Below, one piece after another: positions 35,001 through 46,625 of a DNA stretch of 64,000 bases. Position numbers and translations under genes: made by a program. Location of the stretch: NCBI GenBank assembly GCA_022315425.1, contig JAIUPT010000020.1:1302001-1366000 (forward strand), in the 5' to 3' direction. The notes below the pieces were generated by a model that worked only from the letters and a program-made list of their open reading frames with translations, made no database searches and was not told where the DNA came from. This stretch comes from Pseudevernia furfuracea. Lineage: Eukaryota > Ascomycota > Lecanoromycetes > Lecanorales > Parmeliaceae. Numbering within the stretch: position 1 is the first letter of the stretch; every line of letters starts with the position of its first letter.

Positions 35001-36555
35001 GAAACTCTTGATTGAAACGTGCCAATGATTGTGTCATCCTCGAATTCAGCTCGAGAATCGAGACCAAGTTCCTTGAAGGCGGCCCTGACGTCCTTCAAGC
35101 TAATTCGGTTCTCAGAAGCCTCTATCGCAACTTTTGTATCAAGGGCTTCGCTGTGACGCCCTGCTGCTATTCCCTGAAGACACTCCAAGTAATACGGAGT
35201 GTTGTTAGAATCGGTTTCCAGTTGTCGCTTATAAGAGAATTCTATGAGGTCGTCATGGAAGTCCGCGGTAGCACCTAAACCAGCATGCCATCTTGGGAAC
35301 CATAAGCCTGCGAGTGCAGGGACTTGGACTGTCACATCTTGACTTACGGGTGCTCTTCCTTAGTCTCGGTCAGATCAACGGTCCGAGAGCGTATGCTTTG
35401 CTTGACTGAACTTGATAAGCTTCGGTCAATTACAGAGTTCAAGAGAGCATGTTCACTTACAGTCCAGACAACCTAGTAAGGCACCCAAGTCTTTTGTTGC
35501 CCATTCAGGAACGTACTGGTTGTTGATACTAGCCCTCTCATCGTCAGGTCTTTCGGACATAAGTACGTTCAGTTCCCTAAGTAAATCATCCAAACGAACG
35601 TCGAGTGACTTTGTCAGATAATCTGGCGCAGGGGCTTCAGGCTCTGGTGGTAGCCAATCGTCTCCCTACAATTACTGAATTAAATCTGTCACTTTCATGT
35701 ACACCATGTAAACATTACCTCACGCGTGAATCCAACATAATCAAGCAAATCAGCACAAGCATCGCCTAAGCTTAATAGGAACTGTTTGTTGTGCCCTGGA
35801 ATCTTCCTGCTTTTTTCTGGAACCTGAACAGCGTTCCAGATATAAACCCGCAGATTGCTGAGAACGTTTATTGGTAGCGGAACAGCATGACCTTCAAAGC
35901 GTTTTGAGTCCTCTGCCATTGCTTTCTCAGCTCGAGTCTTGATCATAAACTTGTCGGTAAGCTGTTTCACCCAATCCGGGACAAGTCTAGGTGGCTTGAA
36001 CCTGATGACTAGTTTTGCAGAGCATTCGGCCGCAGAGCATTGGAAACTTTGCTCATCGACCCATGGGAACCCGGTATCTGGATCTGGGCCCAGGAAGCCA
36101 TGCTTTCGAGGCTTCGATAAATCTGGTCGGTGTATAAAATGATGCAACGGCCTAGAGGCAGTTGGGCACGGTGAAGAAAAAGCGCTTCCTTCATGAAAAT
36201 CTATCAGAATATCCAGATGGGACCGACATACTGAGCAATACACCGCGATTTTCCACACGGTCGACGAATCGGGCTTATAGCCATCGACAGGAAGGATGCT
36301 CTGATTTCTTTTCAGTGACCATTCATGCTTGCAGCTCTTCCCCGGAGGAGGCGGAGGGAGATTCTTCGGTTCCTCCTCGTCAAAATACGGAAGACTGGTT
36401 AGAATGTTGTAGGCTGTCGGTGTCAGGTATCTAGGGTCATAATGGTAGAGATCGCGGAGGAGTCGTGGAGCGGTCTTGCCTGAACGAAAAGGATGATTAG
36501 TAGACCACCTCTTAATACTTCCGTACTACTCACCTCCTCTAAGAACGATCCTCAT
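32029..36555 (-). CDS. ubp2: ubiquitin carboxyl-terminal hydrolase UBP2 (USP25/28-like)
   Basis: USP-family cysteine protease that removes ubiquitin; yeast Ubp2 opposes Rsp5 and trims K63 chains. Ten exons: 36555-36534, 36479-35719, 35665-35461, 35405-35348, 35291-34906, 34846-34758, 34643-34106, 34058-32815, 32763-32613, 32561-32029. All phases agree, giving 1328 residues. The N-terminal region has GKTAPRLLRDLYHYDPRYL and HPWHAGLGATADFHDDLIEF. The Cys box is GLENIGNTCYLNSLLQFYF; the His box is GFHNSGHYWIYIYD followed by WRNYNDGYVTEI. A Pro-rich insert (PAPPPNRPPPIPPRPKP) and an acidic stretch split the catalytic domain, as in fungal Ubp2. The first exon (MRIVLRGG) is the least certain: the frame stays open 5' of it to about 36700, so an upstream exon may exist. 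Confidence 0.92.
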
Positions 36556-37255
36556 GACGGCTTCTGTAAGGCTTTTAGGCAGACTAGCATCCTTGATGAC
36601 GGATGTTGGCTTTCCGCAACGGGGCGAGGCCGCAGCTGTATGACAGCCCAGAACTAGATATTGCCGTACAGCAGGCTTTCTTCTTTCACCTGTCCGATCT
36701 ACACATTATGTGTATTATTCCAGCTGGAGCGACTGATGACTTCCTCGCCGTTATGATCCTTTCCTGGTCCCTGGCGTTAAGTGTTGAAATGTTCTCGACA
36801 AAAAGAGGCAGTAAAAGGAAGACTCCGATGCTGCCCTACCTGGACTCGTGGCTGGGAAGGGAATGCAGGGACCTCAAAAAGCGCCGCAGAGCTCTATGTA
36901 GATCTGGTCTGGAGAAAAGAGTTGATGTTGGGGGTTTGAGAGTGAGATACCGTATATGATCGTTGTTTTGTATATTACAAGGCGGTCAAAACAAAGAAGA
37001 TGTACGTGGCTAAATTCAGGCAACGGTAGCCGGCCTGCAAGAAAGGAACGGAAACTTGAAGTTCAAGATAGATTTCAAACATCAACAGCTGCTAGCTGCC
37101 CAGTCGAACAAACATGCAGCAGAATCGGAATTTCTTTTCACCGAGGCTTGGCAAACGCCTTTTGGTGACTCGTAGAGCTCTGTACTGTATCTCCTCCAGT
37201 GATAGCATCAACGTAAGTTGCATGCGTAAGGGAAGCCTTTCTGCTTTACTGCACC
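36556..37255. promoter_or_regulatory. divergent upstream region of UBP2 and NDUFA11-type gene
   Basis: 700 bp between the two start codons. On the minus strand the UBP2 frame continues open from 36555 back to about 36700 (e.g. VRQYLVLGCHTAAASPRCGK, KPTSVIKDASLPKSLTEAV). This could be part of UBP2 read from an unrecognised upstream exon, or open 5' leader. No other gene seen. Confidence 0.4.
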
Positions 37256-37988
37256 ATGACTTCTGAAGATGAGGCGGCATACAAGCCAAAAGACGCCGTC
37301 GGTCTTGCGATTCAATCAACCTTGATCACTGGGGCAGCTGGACTTACCGTCGCTGCTATTCAGAATACACTTACGAAGCAAAATGTCTCAGGCTGGGGAG
37401 TATTTACGCGGGGCGGGGGAATTATTGCAATGTTCGGTGTGCTATCGTTGGGGTTGTCTCTTCTGTATGCATAGCACTAACGAAAGACATAGCTGCATCG
37501 GGGGGAACCTATGGATTCGCAAAAGCCGCAGCTGCGAACCTTCGGGAGAAAGATGACAGCTGGAACCCTGCTATCGGTGGTTTTCTTTCAGGTGGTGTCT
37601 TAGGACTGAGATGTTAAGCGGCCCCTCTTTGTGATTCGATAGACGTCCTGATCAAGCCACAGTCCGAACATTTCCCGCTGTCCTGGGTTTCGGAGCTGGT
37701 CTGGCAATAGTGCAAGGTGCTTTTGACTATACTGGTGGAAAGTTCTCAGGCTACGACAAGGATCCAAATGTCGACGAGTATGAGCGAAAGGAAGCATTGA
37801 GGAAGAACAGGAGGAGACCCATACAAGAAACGCTCGAACAGTTGGGCGAGGGCAGGGGTGAGCCATCTATTCAATTACCCCGGGAGTTGACTTTACTAAA
37901 GATCGTAGGTGTATATGGTCCCGGCTACCGAGAAAGACGAGCCGAGAGAATCAAGGAGAACTACGGCATAGATGTACCTCGCACTTGA
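37256..37988 (+). CDS. mitochondrial complex I membrane subunit, NDUFA11/B14.7 type (Tim17-like fold)
   Basis: Accessory inner-membrane subunit of NADH:ubiquinone oxidoreductase. Four exons, 37256-37436, 37493-37612, 37657-37857 and 37909-37988, give 193 residues. The N-terminal part starts MTSEDEAAYKPKDAVGLAIQ and has the small-residue-rich helices of the Tim17/22/23 superfamily (STLITGAAGLTVAAIQNTL, GGTYGFAKAAAANLRE). The C-terminal fungal extension has GAFDYTGGKFSGYDKDPNVD, EYERKEALRKNRRRP and YGPGYRERRAERIKENYGI. The second intron is short (44 nt, GTTAAG...CAAG) and its acceptor was chosen for frame; the join LGLR-STVRTFPAVLGFG fits the family. Third complex I gene in the window. Confidence 0.88.
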
Positions 37989-38306
37989 TTGAATCATGCG
38001 CCATTTCATTTGCTAGAATTGTATACAGAGAACACCTGTCTTTCGTAGACATTTTTGCACCGGGATACTCTCCACCTAAAGGCCTATCAGATCATGAAAA
38101 TTTGTAATTGGTAATTGGTATTTCGTAGAGCCTGCGCTTCGATAGCAGAGACAGTAGAGTAGGCAATTGCAAACATATGACATTGCAGTACACCCGCAAC
38201 CACGCTCTATATCGTATTTTGACGTGAAATCTTGGAGACATTTTCTGCAACACACACCACAACTAGTCTCCCTAGTCCAATTACCTGGTTCCGGCATACA
38301 GCAATA
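37989..38306. other. short intergenic spacer
   Basis: 318 bp between the tandem NDUFA11-type and tubulin cofactor C genes. No feature seen beyond an AATTGGTAATTGGTA direct repeat near 38104. Confidence 0.5.
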
Positions 38307-39546
38307 ATGTCAGTCGAGGCTGGAAAAGGATCATCGGACTCAGGTGTCAAAGAGCACTTCTTCCTCCGATTCAAACAAGAGGAAGCCTGTAAGTATCTAT
38401 CGCCTTTCCAAAGAACTTCCTTGACATTCGGATCTAGCGCTACAAGAGCAGATGACCCGCTTGAAGGAAACCGCTCTCCAGCCAGCCGAACGCGCGAGTA
38501 TAACAGACCTATGTCTAGCCAGCATATCCCATCTTTCCAATGAGGTCAAGGATGTCTCAGCTTCTCTCCCAGCCTACGACCAACGCACTTACTCTATGGT
38601 ATCTACAATGTTTTTCTGTCAAGCCTCGAGCGATACTAATAGAGCGGTCAGCTTAATAGGCGGTGAGGTCTCTTAATGAAAATTTACAAGAAATCCGCAG
38701 TGCTTCTGCCCCGAAGCGCAAATTTGCATTTAAGAAGACTGTTGCGCAGAAAAGCCCTGCCAACTCTAGCAACGGACCTTCGGAAGGGTTCTCAGTCCGA
38801 AGCCGGCAAGCTACTGGCGACAGAGCTTCCTCGGATGAGCCTGATCAGCATAGTAGCGACCCCCAAGAACACCAGGACAGCCTCGATGCTGGGCCCCCTT
38901 CAGGGGCAGCAGGTGCTATCACCATCACATCTCTTTCATTCACTCATCGCAGACTCGATTCAGCCTCTTCAGAACCTGGCTTATCCATATCAATCACCAA
39001 AGTCCACCACAGCGCCGTGGACCTCTCCGATTCATTATCAAGACCATTTGCAACGCTAGCCATTAACTCTGTGACAGAAAGTCTCCTAATCTGCGGAAGA
39101 ATCAGTGGCGCGGCGCATATCACAGCCGTCGAGAACAGCACTCTGATCATCTGGAGTCGTCAAGTGCGTATACATGAGTGTAAGAACTGTCTTGTGTATT
39201 TGCGTTGCGGCAGTAGACCAGTCATCGAAGACTGCAAGGCTATTAGGTTCACGCCATTTCTGCCTGTCTATGTAGGTACTCCTTCGTTGCACCAGAGTTG
39301 CCCTCGTTCATCGTGTGACTTTAGAATACCACTGAATCACCACGTCCCGATTCTCCAAATATGTGGGATCAAGTCGATGACTTCAAGTGGCTGAGAGCAG
39401 AGCATAGTCCTAATTGGAGGACTTTGCAGCCAGGTGATCAAGGTACAATGGGGAGCGGGCCATGGGAGGTCATCAAGTCGTTCGATTCCACTGGGTGTAC
39501 CCTCTCGGAGCTTGATGACTTGCTCAGAGCTGCAAAGGTGATATGA
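38307..39546 (+). CDS. tubulin-folding cofactor C (TBCC)
   Basis: Cofactor C stimulates GTP hydrolysis by beta-tubulin in the cofactor supercomplex and so releases native tubulin dimers. Four exons, 38307-38388, 38438-38598, 38660-39271 and 39325-39546, give 358 residues. The N-terminal spectrin-like region has HFFLRFKQEEASLQEQMTRL, then PAERASITDLCLASISHLSN, EVKDVSASLPAYDQRTYS and NENLQEIRSASAPKRKFAFK. The beta-helical C-CAP/TBCC domain has ISGAAHITAVENSTLIIWSR, QVRIHECKNCLVYLRCGSRP and VIEDCKAIRFTPF; the Arg in SRQVRIHECKN is at the usual position of the catalytic arginine finger. The last exon has WDQVDDFKWLRAEHSPNWR. Complete and intact. Confidence 0.92.
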
Positions 39547-39946
39547 GTAGGGACATTCGATCGTTGGTGATGCCGAAGGTGCAGGGTTAGTAGCCATCAT
39601 CAGAAATAACCTACGGTCTGGAACCAAGCATGCTCTGAAGAGCCCACATTGTCAGAAAAGAGCAATTTACCACATCTCGCTTTGCCAGATCATATTGAAG
39701 ACCACCACAAGGTATAGTACAACCTCCTTCTAATCCGCGTATCTCCACTCGCCCTAGATTCGGGTTGGGAGCCATATGTGCAAGCAGCAAGTCAGGAAGA
39801 CAGACGTTTGATTTATGAGTGTGTAAATAGGAAGCCCGAGAGGCGAAGAACCCCGAGCACGCAAGCTGATAATAAGCCAAGGCTTTCTTTCCAAAGCATA
39901 GTCCTTTTAGCTTTATAATACTGCAACGTATCCTCCATAGAGGACA
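39547..39946. other. intergenic between convergent genes, no gene seen
   Basis: 400 bp holding the facing 3' ends of the tubulin cofactor and LDB17 genes. Confidence 0.5.
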
Positions 39947-41765
39947 TCACGCCTCTCCCTCAACTTCGAACGGGCTCTTTTCCACCCACATTGCCTTCCC
40001 GATCCCATCATTACCAGCCGTTACCGCACCATTGTTGCTCGTTCCTGAATCATCCACGTTGTTCCCATTGTTTTCACTCGCCCTGTCATCCTCCGCTCGA
40101 CTATGCAGATTTCAGAGTCAGCATTGCTTATTCGATGCAAGGAAAAGGAGTTGTAAGATAGGGCCCGGGAGTAGGAATCCTCCTGCTCCCGAAACATGTC
40201 TTAGGACTCAGTTTGCGTACCAAACAGGAAAGATATCTCAGAAAAGTACGTACCTAGGAGTCTTCACCCCCGGCTTCTCCCTCTGGGTAGTCACCTCCAC
40301 AACACTGAGACTGCTCTCCATCGCGCTCGGCAGATCGACACTTAGTAACCGCTGCTTCACCCAAGTCGGACTCAAGCCAGGCGCTTCTTCATCCTTCAAC
40401 CATCCTACTCTGCGACAACGTCCTACAAGTCTCTTTGTCGTCTCGTCTACAGCCCCGAAATGGTGATTGTCGTCCTCTGCCATCATAACTAACAGCCTTA
40501 CCAGCTCATTTCGCTTGTAATGCGGTGGATGCTTCAGCTGTGTGTGGGCGAGGAGGGGATACAAGACGCGGAGGTAGGTGTGGCGTAGAGCTGTAGAGGA
40601 AGGAGGAAGGTCGAGCAAATTCCGTAGTATGATATCGAGGAGGACATGGAGGTCGTTGGTGTAGAAGTACTCGTACGTTGGCGGTGTGGTGAAGAGGAGA
40701 TAGAGAAGTTTGAGAATAAGCAGCTGGAGGGAAGTTTCGCTCTCTCGGTTCAGGAGGAGGATGATGTTCTCGCCGAAGGTTTTGTAAGCGGACCCATGAG
40801 CGGAAAGGATCTTCATGACTTTGTTTGTCAGAGGTGAACTTGGGGAAGTGGTTTGATCTGGGCTCGGGTCGTGAGCCGAACACATGTATTGTTCGTTCAA
40901 TATGAGCTGATTAGATCAGCAAAAGGTTCGCTTCTATGCTCAGCATGGCCCACATACCACGACTCGTATGACCGGATAGTGATAGGGATCGTTCACATCG
41001 TCCGATAAGCCCTCGATGATCTGGAACATGTACAAAACGAATTCGTCTTCGATTAGTACTATTGCTTCTCGTTAGTAATCTTAAGCTCGTAAGGAAAGCG
41101 CTGAGGACAGTGCTGACTTAAGTCTTCCATTCGCAACCGCTGTATTCGTGACATTTCGTAAAGCAATTCAAGCAGCATTCTGTGCAAGCCCGCATCATCA
41201 TCTCTTTCCTCCTGTATCAATTCAAGTAGTCTTGGAAAACCACCCTCCTCTTTCATCATCTCGAACGTAACATCATTTTGCCGGCCATCGAAGAGAAGAA
41301 ATGCAATGATTAAGTGTAGCGTGTCTGGGGAATCTTCCTGTTGCACATGAGCAGCTGATTGTGGGAGTAGATTGAACGTGCCATACCTGCAGTAGGCTGT
41401 AGACAATCTGTCTGCGGACGTAGTCCTTATTTTCGACAAATAGCGAGGACTCGAGGAGTCTGTATGAGCAGCGGGCGATGTCATATTCGGTTTGTATGTA
41501 TTCTCCTGGGCCAATACTTAGTCGTTTGCCCAATTGCTTTGTGGACAGTGCATAGCGCAAACCTTTGTAATTGGTAACAAAAGTCAAGTACGACCTCAGA
41601 GCATTGTCGATGAGCTCATGGGACTGGCACTTTGCGGAAACTATCTCTTCAAGCTCTGAAAAGCACGGTCAATACATGCGCGGAGGAATTGGCGGAGGCG
41701 CTGGCTTACACACCATCCCAGAACTGCTGCTCATTGTCTAAGGTGTAAGACACCTCAAACTCCAT
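39947..41765 (-). CDS. ldb17: LDB17/SPIN90-type regulator of endocytic actin
   Basis: Homologue of yeast Ldb17 and animal SPIN90/NCKIPSD, which bind Arp2/3 and seed linear actin filaments at endocytic patches. Six exons, 41765-41714, 41655-41387, 41337-41118, 41058-40958, about 40906-40254 and 40100-39947, give 482 residues. The start MEFEVSYTLDNEQQFWDGELEEI matches the family opening. The leucine-rich armadillo-like domain follows: ALRSYLTFVTNYKGLRYALS, LHLIIAFLLFDGRQNDVTF, FVLYMFQIIEGLSDDVNDP and LRHTYLRVLYPLLAHTQLKH. The last exon gives the short tail AMWVEKSPFEVEGEA, similar to the ends of fungal orthologues. The donor of intron 3 (GTCAGC) is non-standard but needed for frame. Confidence 0.88.
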
Positions 41766-42105
41766 TGCTCAAATGGCGACTATCATGATCAGAGGCTGAA
41801 ACATCAAATGTTGTTCAGTCTCTGCTGTGTACGGAGACGAGAGAAACTAAGGTTTGAACGTTTGGAAAAAGGCACTAGTTACATCACTCTACAGCTCCAC
41901 GCCATTCGATTCTTGTCAATACTCACAGAATCCTAGTGCACAAGTACGCATATTTACGTGGTATATTGGCTTATAAGAATGACACCTTGAGGCTCCGAGA
42001 CAGCCGCATTTGCCCCGACCAAAACCATACGCCATCAAATGCATAGCTTGCTTATGCCAAAATCCTTAAACGCATCCATGACCCCACTATATCATATAGA
42101 GGCTT
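41766..42105. other. short intergenic region
   Basis: Promoter of LDB17 and 3' flank of the GH47 gene. Nothing else seen. Confidence 0.5.
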
Positions 42106-45100
42106 TCAAGTTGGCCTTTTGAATGGATGTGCTTCTGTATTCCTGCTCAAGGAATTAGGACGCATGAGTCGGGAGGGGACAAGGGTCGATACTCACAGCA
42201 CATATTCATCCAGACTGACCACATCAGGCTCACTGAATAATAGATAAAAATATTTAAGCGTCTCCGCCAGCCAGAAGCTCTCCATCGAATCCAAGGCGAC
42301 TGGATTCTTGCTCGTAACATCTGATATCGCCGATGCGCCATACGTCGCAATGGTATGTTTTTCGATGGCCTTGAACATCTCCCAACCCTTTTCGCGCCAG
42401 TACTCGTCGCCAGTGGTGCGGTACATGACGAAAACGGATTCAATCGCCTCTGGCCTACATCTTTGTAAGCACCTTCAGTTCGTGTTTACAGTGAGAAGGG
42501 TAGCCCACCTGAGGAGATACCTGCCACCCGTGATCTTGGTCATCCCTGCTGGTAATCTCTCATCGCTAATCCTAGCTTTCACGAACTCCTCGCGTGTAGG
42601 AATCGGTGGTGGCGTGTAAATCGTAGATTTGGCTGTGCCGTTGGAGTGTTTCAATCCCGTGGCCTTGTCCTTGAGAACTGTGGTAGGCGCCTTTGACTTG
42701 TCCAAGTGTTGTTCTGCGGAAGTCTTCTCAATCACAGGCTCTTCACTTGTCTTGATAGTCGGCTTTGTGACTGGGTCCTTTGATTCTGTGGGAATCACCG
42801 CCGCCGGCGACGCGGCTTTTCCTGCAGCAGGGGCAATTGGGTCCTCTTTGTTGAGATCTCCTAGTTGCCTTTTGTCAAGATATTTGGAAGAGGGGGCAGC
42901 TTCTTTCGCCTTGGCCACGAGCTCATCGGTTTCTTCTTCCGAGAAAGCGGCTTTTGGCTTCGCAGCCTCATCTACTTTAGATTTGGAGAGGGCACTTCCA
43001 GCCGATTCTGCATCAGCTTTCTTACGATTAGATAATTCCGTTTGAGAGCTGACGGTTCCCGGAAACGACGAAGCTTTGGTAACTTCTGTCTGAGATACCC
43101 TGTCTCCCCTTTCTACAGATTCTTCTATGGCAGTTTTCTTCTCAGAGCTTAGGACAGCTTGCTGCCTCGAGAGTCGGTTTTTCTCGCGCAAGTCACCGAA
43201 AGGGTCGAGCTTTTCATGCCACAGCGTTTCGTTCCATGGACAATTGTCCACATCCGGGCAAGGAATAGCTAAATAGCTTTCGGGCATAATGCCGGTGTTC
43301 GTTGCTTCATAGGCCCACACGCATCCGTCTGTAAGCTTCCAAGCGATGTCCATGTCGTCCTTGCGATCGAAGACCTTAGCACCAATAGCAAACATAGCCC
43401 CGGCAAAGCAAGTAAGATGTGTTCCCTCTGGCTTTAGATCGACCTTATCGTCGGTAGGGTTCTTTCTCTCTGCGACCTTGGCTAGACCTGCATGCAAGAT
43501 ATGCCTTTTCTCATCGGGTATCATGGGGCGAAACAAGAGATTCTTGATGGTACTCTCTGCAGCCATCTCGTACATAGCTCGATACTTCTCTTCCAAGCCC
43601 CCGAGAAGCATATATTCTTTTGGCAGGTATTCGTAAGTAGAATCGGCTTGGCCACCAATTCCGAACTCTTCGCTCGAGGTATACGGCGGCGATGCAAGGC
43701 CTTGCGGCTCACACTCTGCGGGTTTTGAGACAGGGTTGGTGGAGACCTCTCTCTTTACTAAAGTACTGGTGGCAGAAGACTTTGGAGCGGAATCATGCGA
43801 TTCGTGATTGACATGCTTGGCTGCTTCGACGCCACTTCCAGGAGCTTCGGGCGAAATGGCGCTACGGGAATCTGTTGGACTCTTTGGGTTCGCTTTCCTC
43901 ACCTCATCCACTGCGTCCAAAAGACCACCCTCACTTTTTGACTGGAGATCCTCCTCAGCCTTAATTCTTCTCGCCGGGCCTCCATCTAGGAGACTTGGAT
44001 TATCTGCCGCTGCAGCTTTGTCGTCAGGAATTAGCAGAGGTTTCGAATTGGTGGGTCCTTTCCTTATCGGATCGTCATATTTCGTTTGCGGAGCCTGCTC
44101 TGGTTTCTTGCATCCCGAAGCATCGACTTTCAAGGGCCATAGGCCAGGCATTCGAGTGTCATTCTGCCAGATCTCAAATTCATTGGTGATTCGAGCAATT
44201 GCATCGTAGTACCTTGCCTCTTTCGTGATCTGTGCAAGCCTCGTGAATTCAACTGATAGAGATCCCAATTCCGCAAGAACGACTCTCGTCTTTGCTCGGT
44301 GAGGCTGAGAGGCGAAGGTACTGTGAAAGGGTAAGCATATGTGAATTGCAATAGCTCATCATTTGCAGACTCACGGCTTCCACATATAGAAGGTCATAGG
44401 CATGCGGTTTGGTGTGTCAAAGGCACCCATGAGGATATCCGCCAACTCCACGGCTTTGTCCAAGAGTACCTTATATGTGCCACCACTTATGTCATACGCA
44501 GCAACAAGCCCTCCAAGGTATCGAATAACGGTCTCGAACAGGGGTATGTCGTTTCTAGCACTTGTAGTGAAGTCTATCTCCTTGACAGCGTCTACAGCTT
44601 CCTCAAATTCATCCTTCAAGTCCATCATCCACAATGTGTCCAAAGTATCTACCAATGTTGCACCCCATCCGCAAAATGGGTTGCGATGCTTGCCAGATAC
44701 TGGGGACAACTCGTCTTGCCTCCATGCCTTCGATCTGTATCCATCCCAAGAGAACGAGAAGGCCTTTTTTATGATTTCCCTTTTGTCTTCTCGAGCTGCT
44801 TTGTCGCTTGCAGATTCGGGTGCAAATCTATGCTGAATCTGTGGAATTGTTTTAGGCTTCCCTGTAGGTAGTGGTATAATGTCGTCGGTCGGTATGGGGA
44901 AGTGCTCTGGCTGCTGGCTCCAATGAATCTTGGGGATGCCTGTCTCCGCAATTACCTCCATTCTGCCCTCCCCACTCTCGGGTTCATTGATAGGGTCTGC
45001 TGGGCCAGTCTCGACTTTTATTGTTTTGTTGGCGGGTGTTGACGTAGCAGCTGGGACAATCTTGCCTGCCGATAAAGGCTTGTCCCCCGCGACTGAAGCG

Positions 45101-45447
45101 CCATATCTAGAAGCTGGTTCCACGAGAGGTGCTGGTGTAGCTTGGGACTCTGGCTCCTGTGGTGCTGCAATAGATTGCTTTGTAGTCCCTGACTCTGCGA
45201 GACTAGGCGCAGCGATGGGGCCATTGACATCTTGGGCATTCGACTTGTCTTCACTACTTGAACTTTGCTCTGAATTTGAAGCCGGTGGAGAGGAGGACGA
45301 TTCAATCTTTTGGCCGAAGTTTTTAAGCCCCTCGACGCTCGCCGCACCCGCGCTCTCGAGACCGCCTAAAGTTGTGAAATGGTATAGAGCACCGACCGCA
45401 ATGACAGCGAAGACTAGGAAAACCCTATACCGACGCATCCTAAACAT
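42106..45447 (-). CDS. class I alpha-1,2-mannosidase (GH47) with disordered insertions
   Basis: Type II membrane glycosidase that trims alpha-1,2-mannose from N-glycans in ER/Golgi or ERAD. Four exons, 45447-44375, 44320-42509, 42454-42197 and 42142-42106, give 1059 residues, about double a plain GH47 domain. A signal anchor lies at residues 7-26 (YRVFLVFAVIAVGALYHFTT), then about 190 residues of Ser/Pro/Ala-rich stem. GH47 motifs in order: AFSFSWDGYRSKAWRQDELS, NPFCGWGATLVDTLDTLWMM, VLAELGSLSVEFTRLAQIT, LPKEYMLLGGLEEKYRAMYE, HLTCFAGAMFA, RYLLRPEAIESVFVMYRTTG and SMESFWLAETLKYFYLLFS, ending NTEAHPFKRPT. Two long Lys/Glu/Ser/Ala-rich blocks interrupt the domain, after SGCKKPEQ and after WHEKLDP. 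Acidic catalytic residues in the visible motifs are present, so activity is plausible; whether it is a processing enzyme or an EDEM-like lectin is open. Confidence 0.9.
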
Positions 45448-45733
45448 ATTGAAGGCTGGAGTCGGTCTCGTGTCGCGTAAAGTGTCGCGAACGCGGAGCG
45501 TTATTCCTTTCGATACGAGTAGAGGAATAGGAGAGTTCCATTGACTACACCTAGGCCTACGCGAAGATTAGAGTATGATAGTGGGATCAACTCTGCTCAA
45601 AGATTGCGTGGGTAAAGAAGTGAAACGATGAAATTGATGAAATTATTGACTCTGAATAATGTCTCCTCTCATTTTCAGTTCTACCCTCGTACGGGTTACT
45701 TTCAACGGCCAACGCACCGCCGCAAAAGGACTA

Positions 45734-45773
45734 CTCGTGTTCACCGGGATATGCACGTTAGGGTTAGGGCTTA
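45734..45773 (+). repeat. left terminal inverted repeat of pogo-like element
   Basis: Begins CTCGTGTTCACCGGGATATG and ends with GTTAGGGTTAGGGCTTA. Matches the right end in reverse complement. Confidence 0.9.
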
Positions 45774-46149
45774 CCAACATTCAAATGCCTACATCGCACC
45801 AAAATTCTATGGCAACTCCGCATAATCATGTTGAATGATATTGTTATGTCTCCGACAGCTACTTTCGTACCTTGTCTATTATAAGTCTATCACGAGTTGA
45901 TTTTCGAATCTTCGAAACAGTCTCTTCCTCAGTCTCTTTCTCAACTACTTTCTATATCACTGTAACAGTCTTATCACCTCTATCTCTTTCATCTCTTTCA
46001 CCTCTTTTATCTCTTACGATATCTCTTGCGATATCTCTTTCACCTCTGTTATTTCTTTGTGATTGCTATTTTGATGAAGAGAGATCTGATAGAGAGAGTA
46101 TTAATGAGATCTGAGAGTCTAACAGGGGTAAAGTAACGATGTTTTTTTT

Positions 46150-46620
46150 GACTGAGCTAGTCTTCTTCTTAACTAGACTTCTTGTCTTTGATTCAGCAAA
46201 AAGAGACGATCCCAGATGACATATGCTTTTGAATTGTTTCTCAAATTGCTTATCAGTCTCAAATTGTTATCGTTGATCCACAGTCTTCTTATTCAAGAGA
46301 TAAGCTTATTTTAAGTATACTTGTTCACGTTCAGCCCTCTTCTTCTTTCGCTCATCTATCTTAACAAGATCATTGTTAGTAGATTTTTGAAGAATATTGT
46401 TTGTCAGCGCGGAATTGCATGCTTTCCCAAGCTTTTCTGATAGTGTGAAATCAGGGTTCTCAGCCTTGATTTGTTACATCAGTTGATTGACTTGCTGCAT
46501 GTTTGCCGAGATAAAAATCACAGAAATAGAGTCATCATTGAATGCTGTGACTGTCATATCTGATGAAGGTGTGCTAGGCCGTGGTTCTGGGATTTGAAGT
46601 CTCAACTTGTCAAAAACAAC
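46150..46620 (-). pseudogene. pogo/Fot1 transposase remnant, C-terminal part
   Basis: Left of the LTR insertion the minus strand reads FDKLRLQIPEPRPSTPSSDM and, after a stop at 46474, continues with IKAENPDFTLSEKLGKACNS and KIDERKKKR. The Leu-Gln-Ile-Pro-Glu-Pro-Arg-Pro motif is typical of the region after the DDE domain in Fot1-like transposases. Joined across the retroelement, the reading frame runs from AFFDQSQG into CFDKLR, confirming that the two halves were one gene. Confidence 0.8.
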
Positions 46621-46625
46621 CTTGA

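Noticed and set aside
45448..45731. Possible extension of the pogo inverted repeat outward into the flanks
   Set aside because: Sequences outside the TA dinucleotides at the two ends do not match each other.
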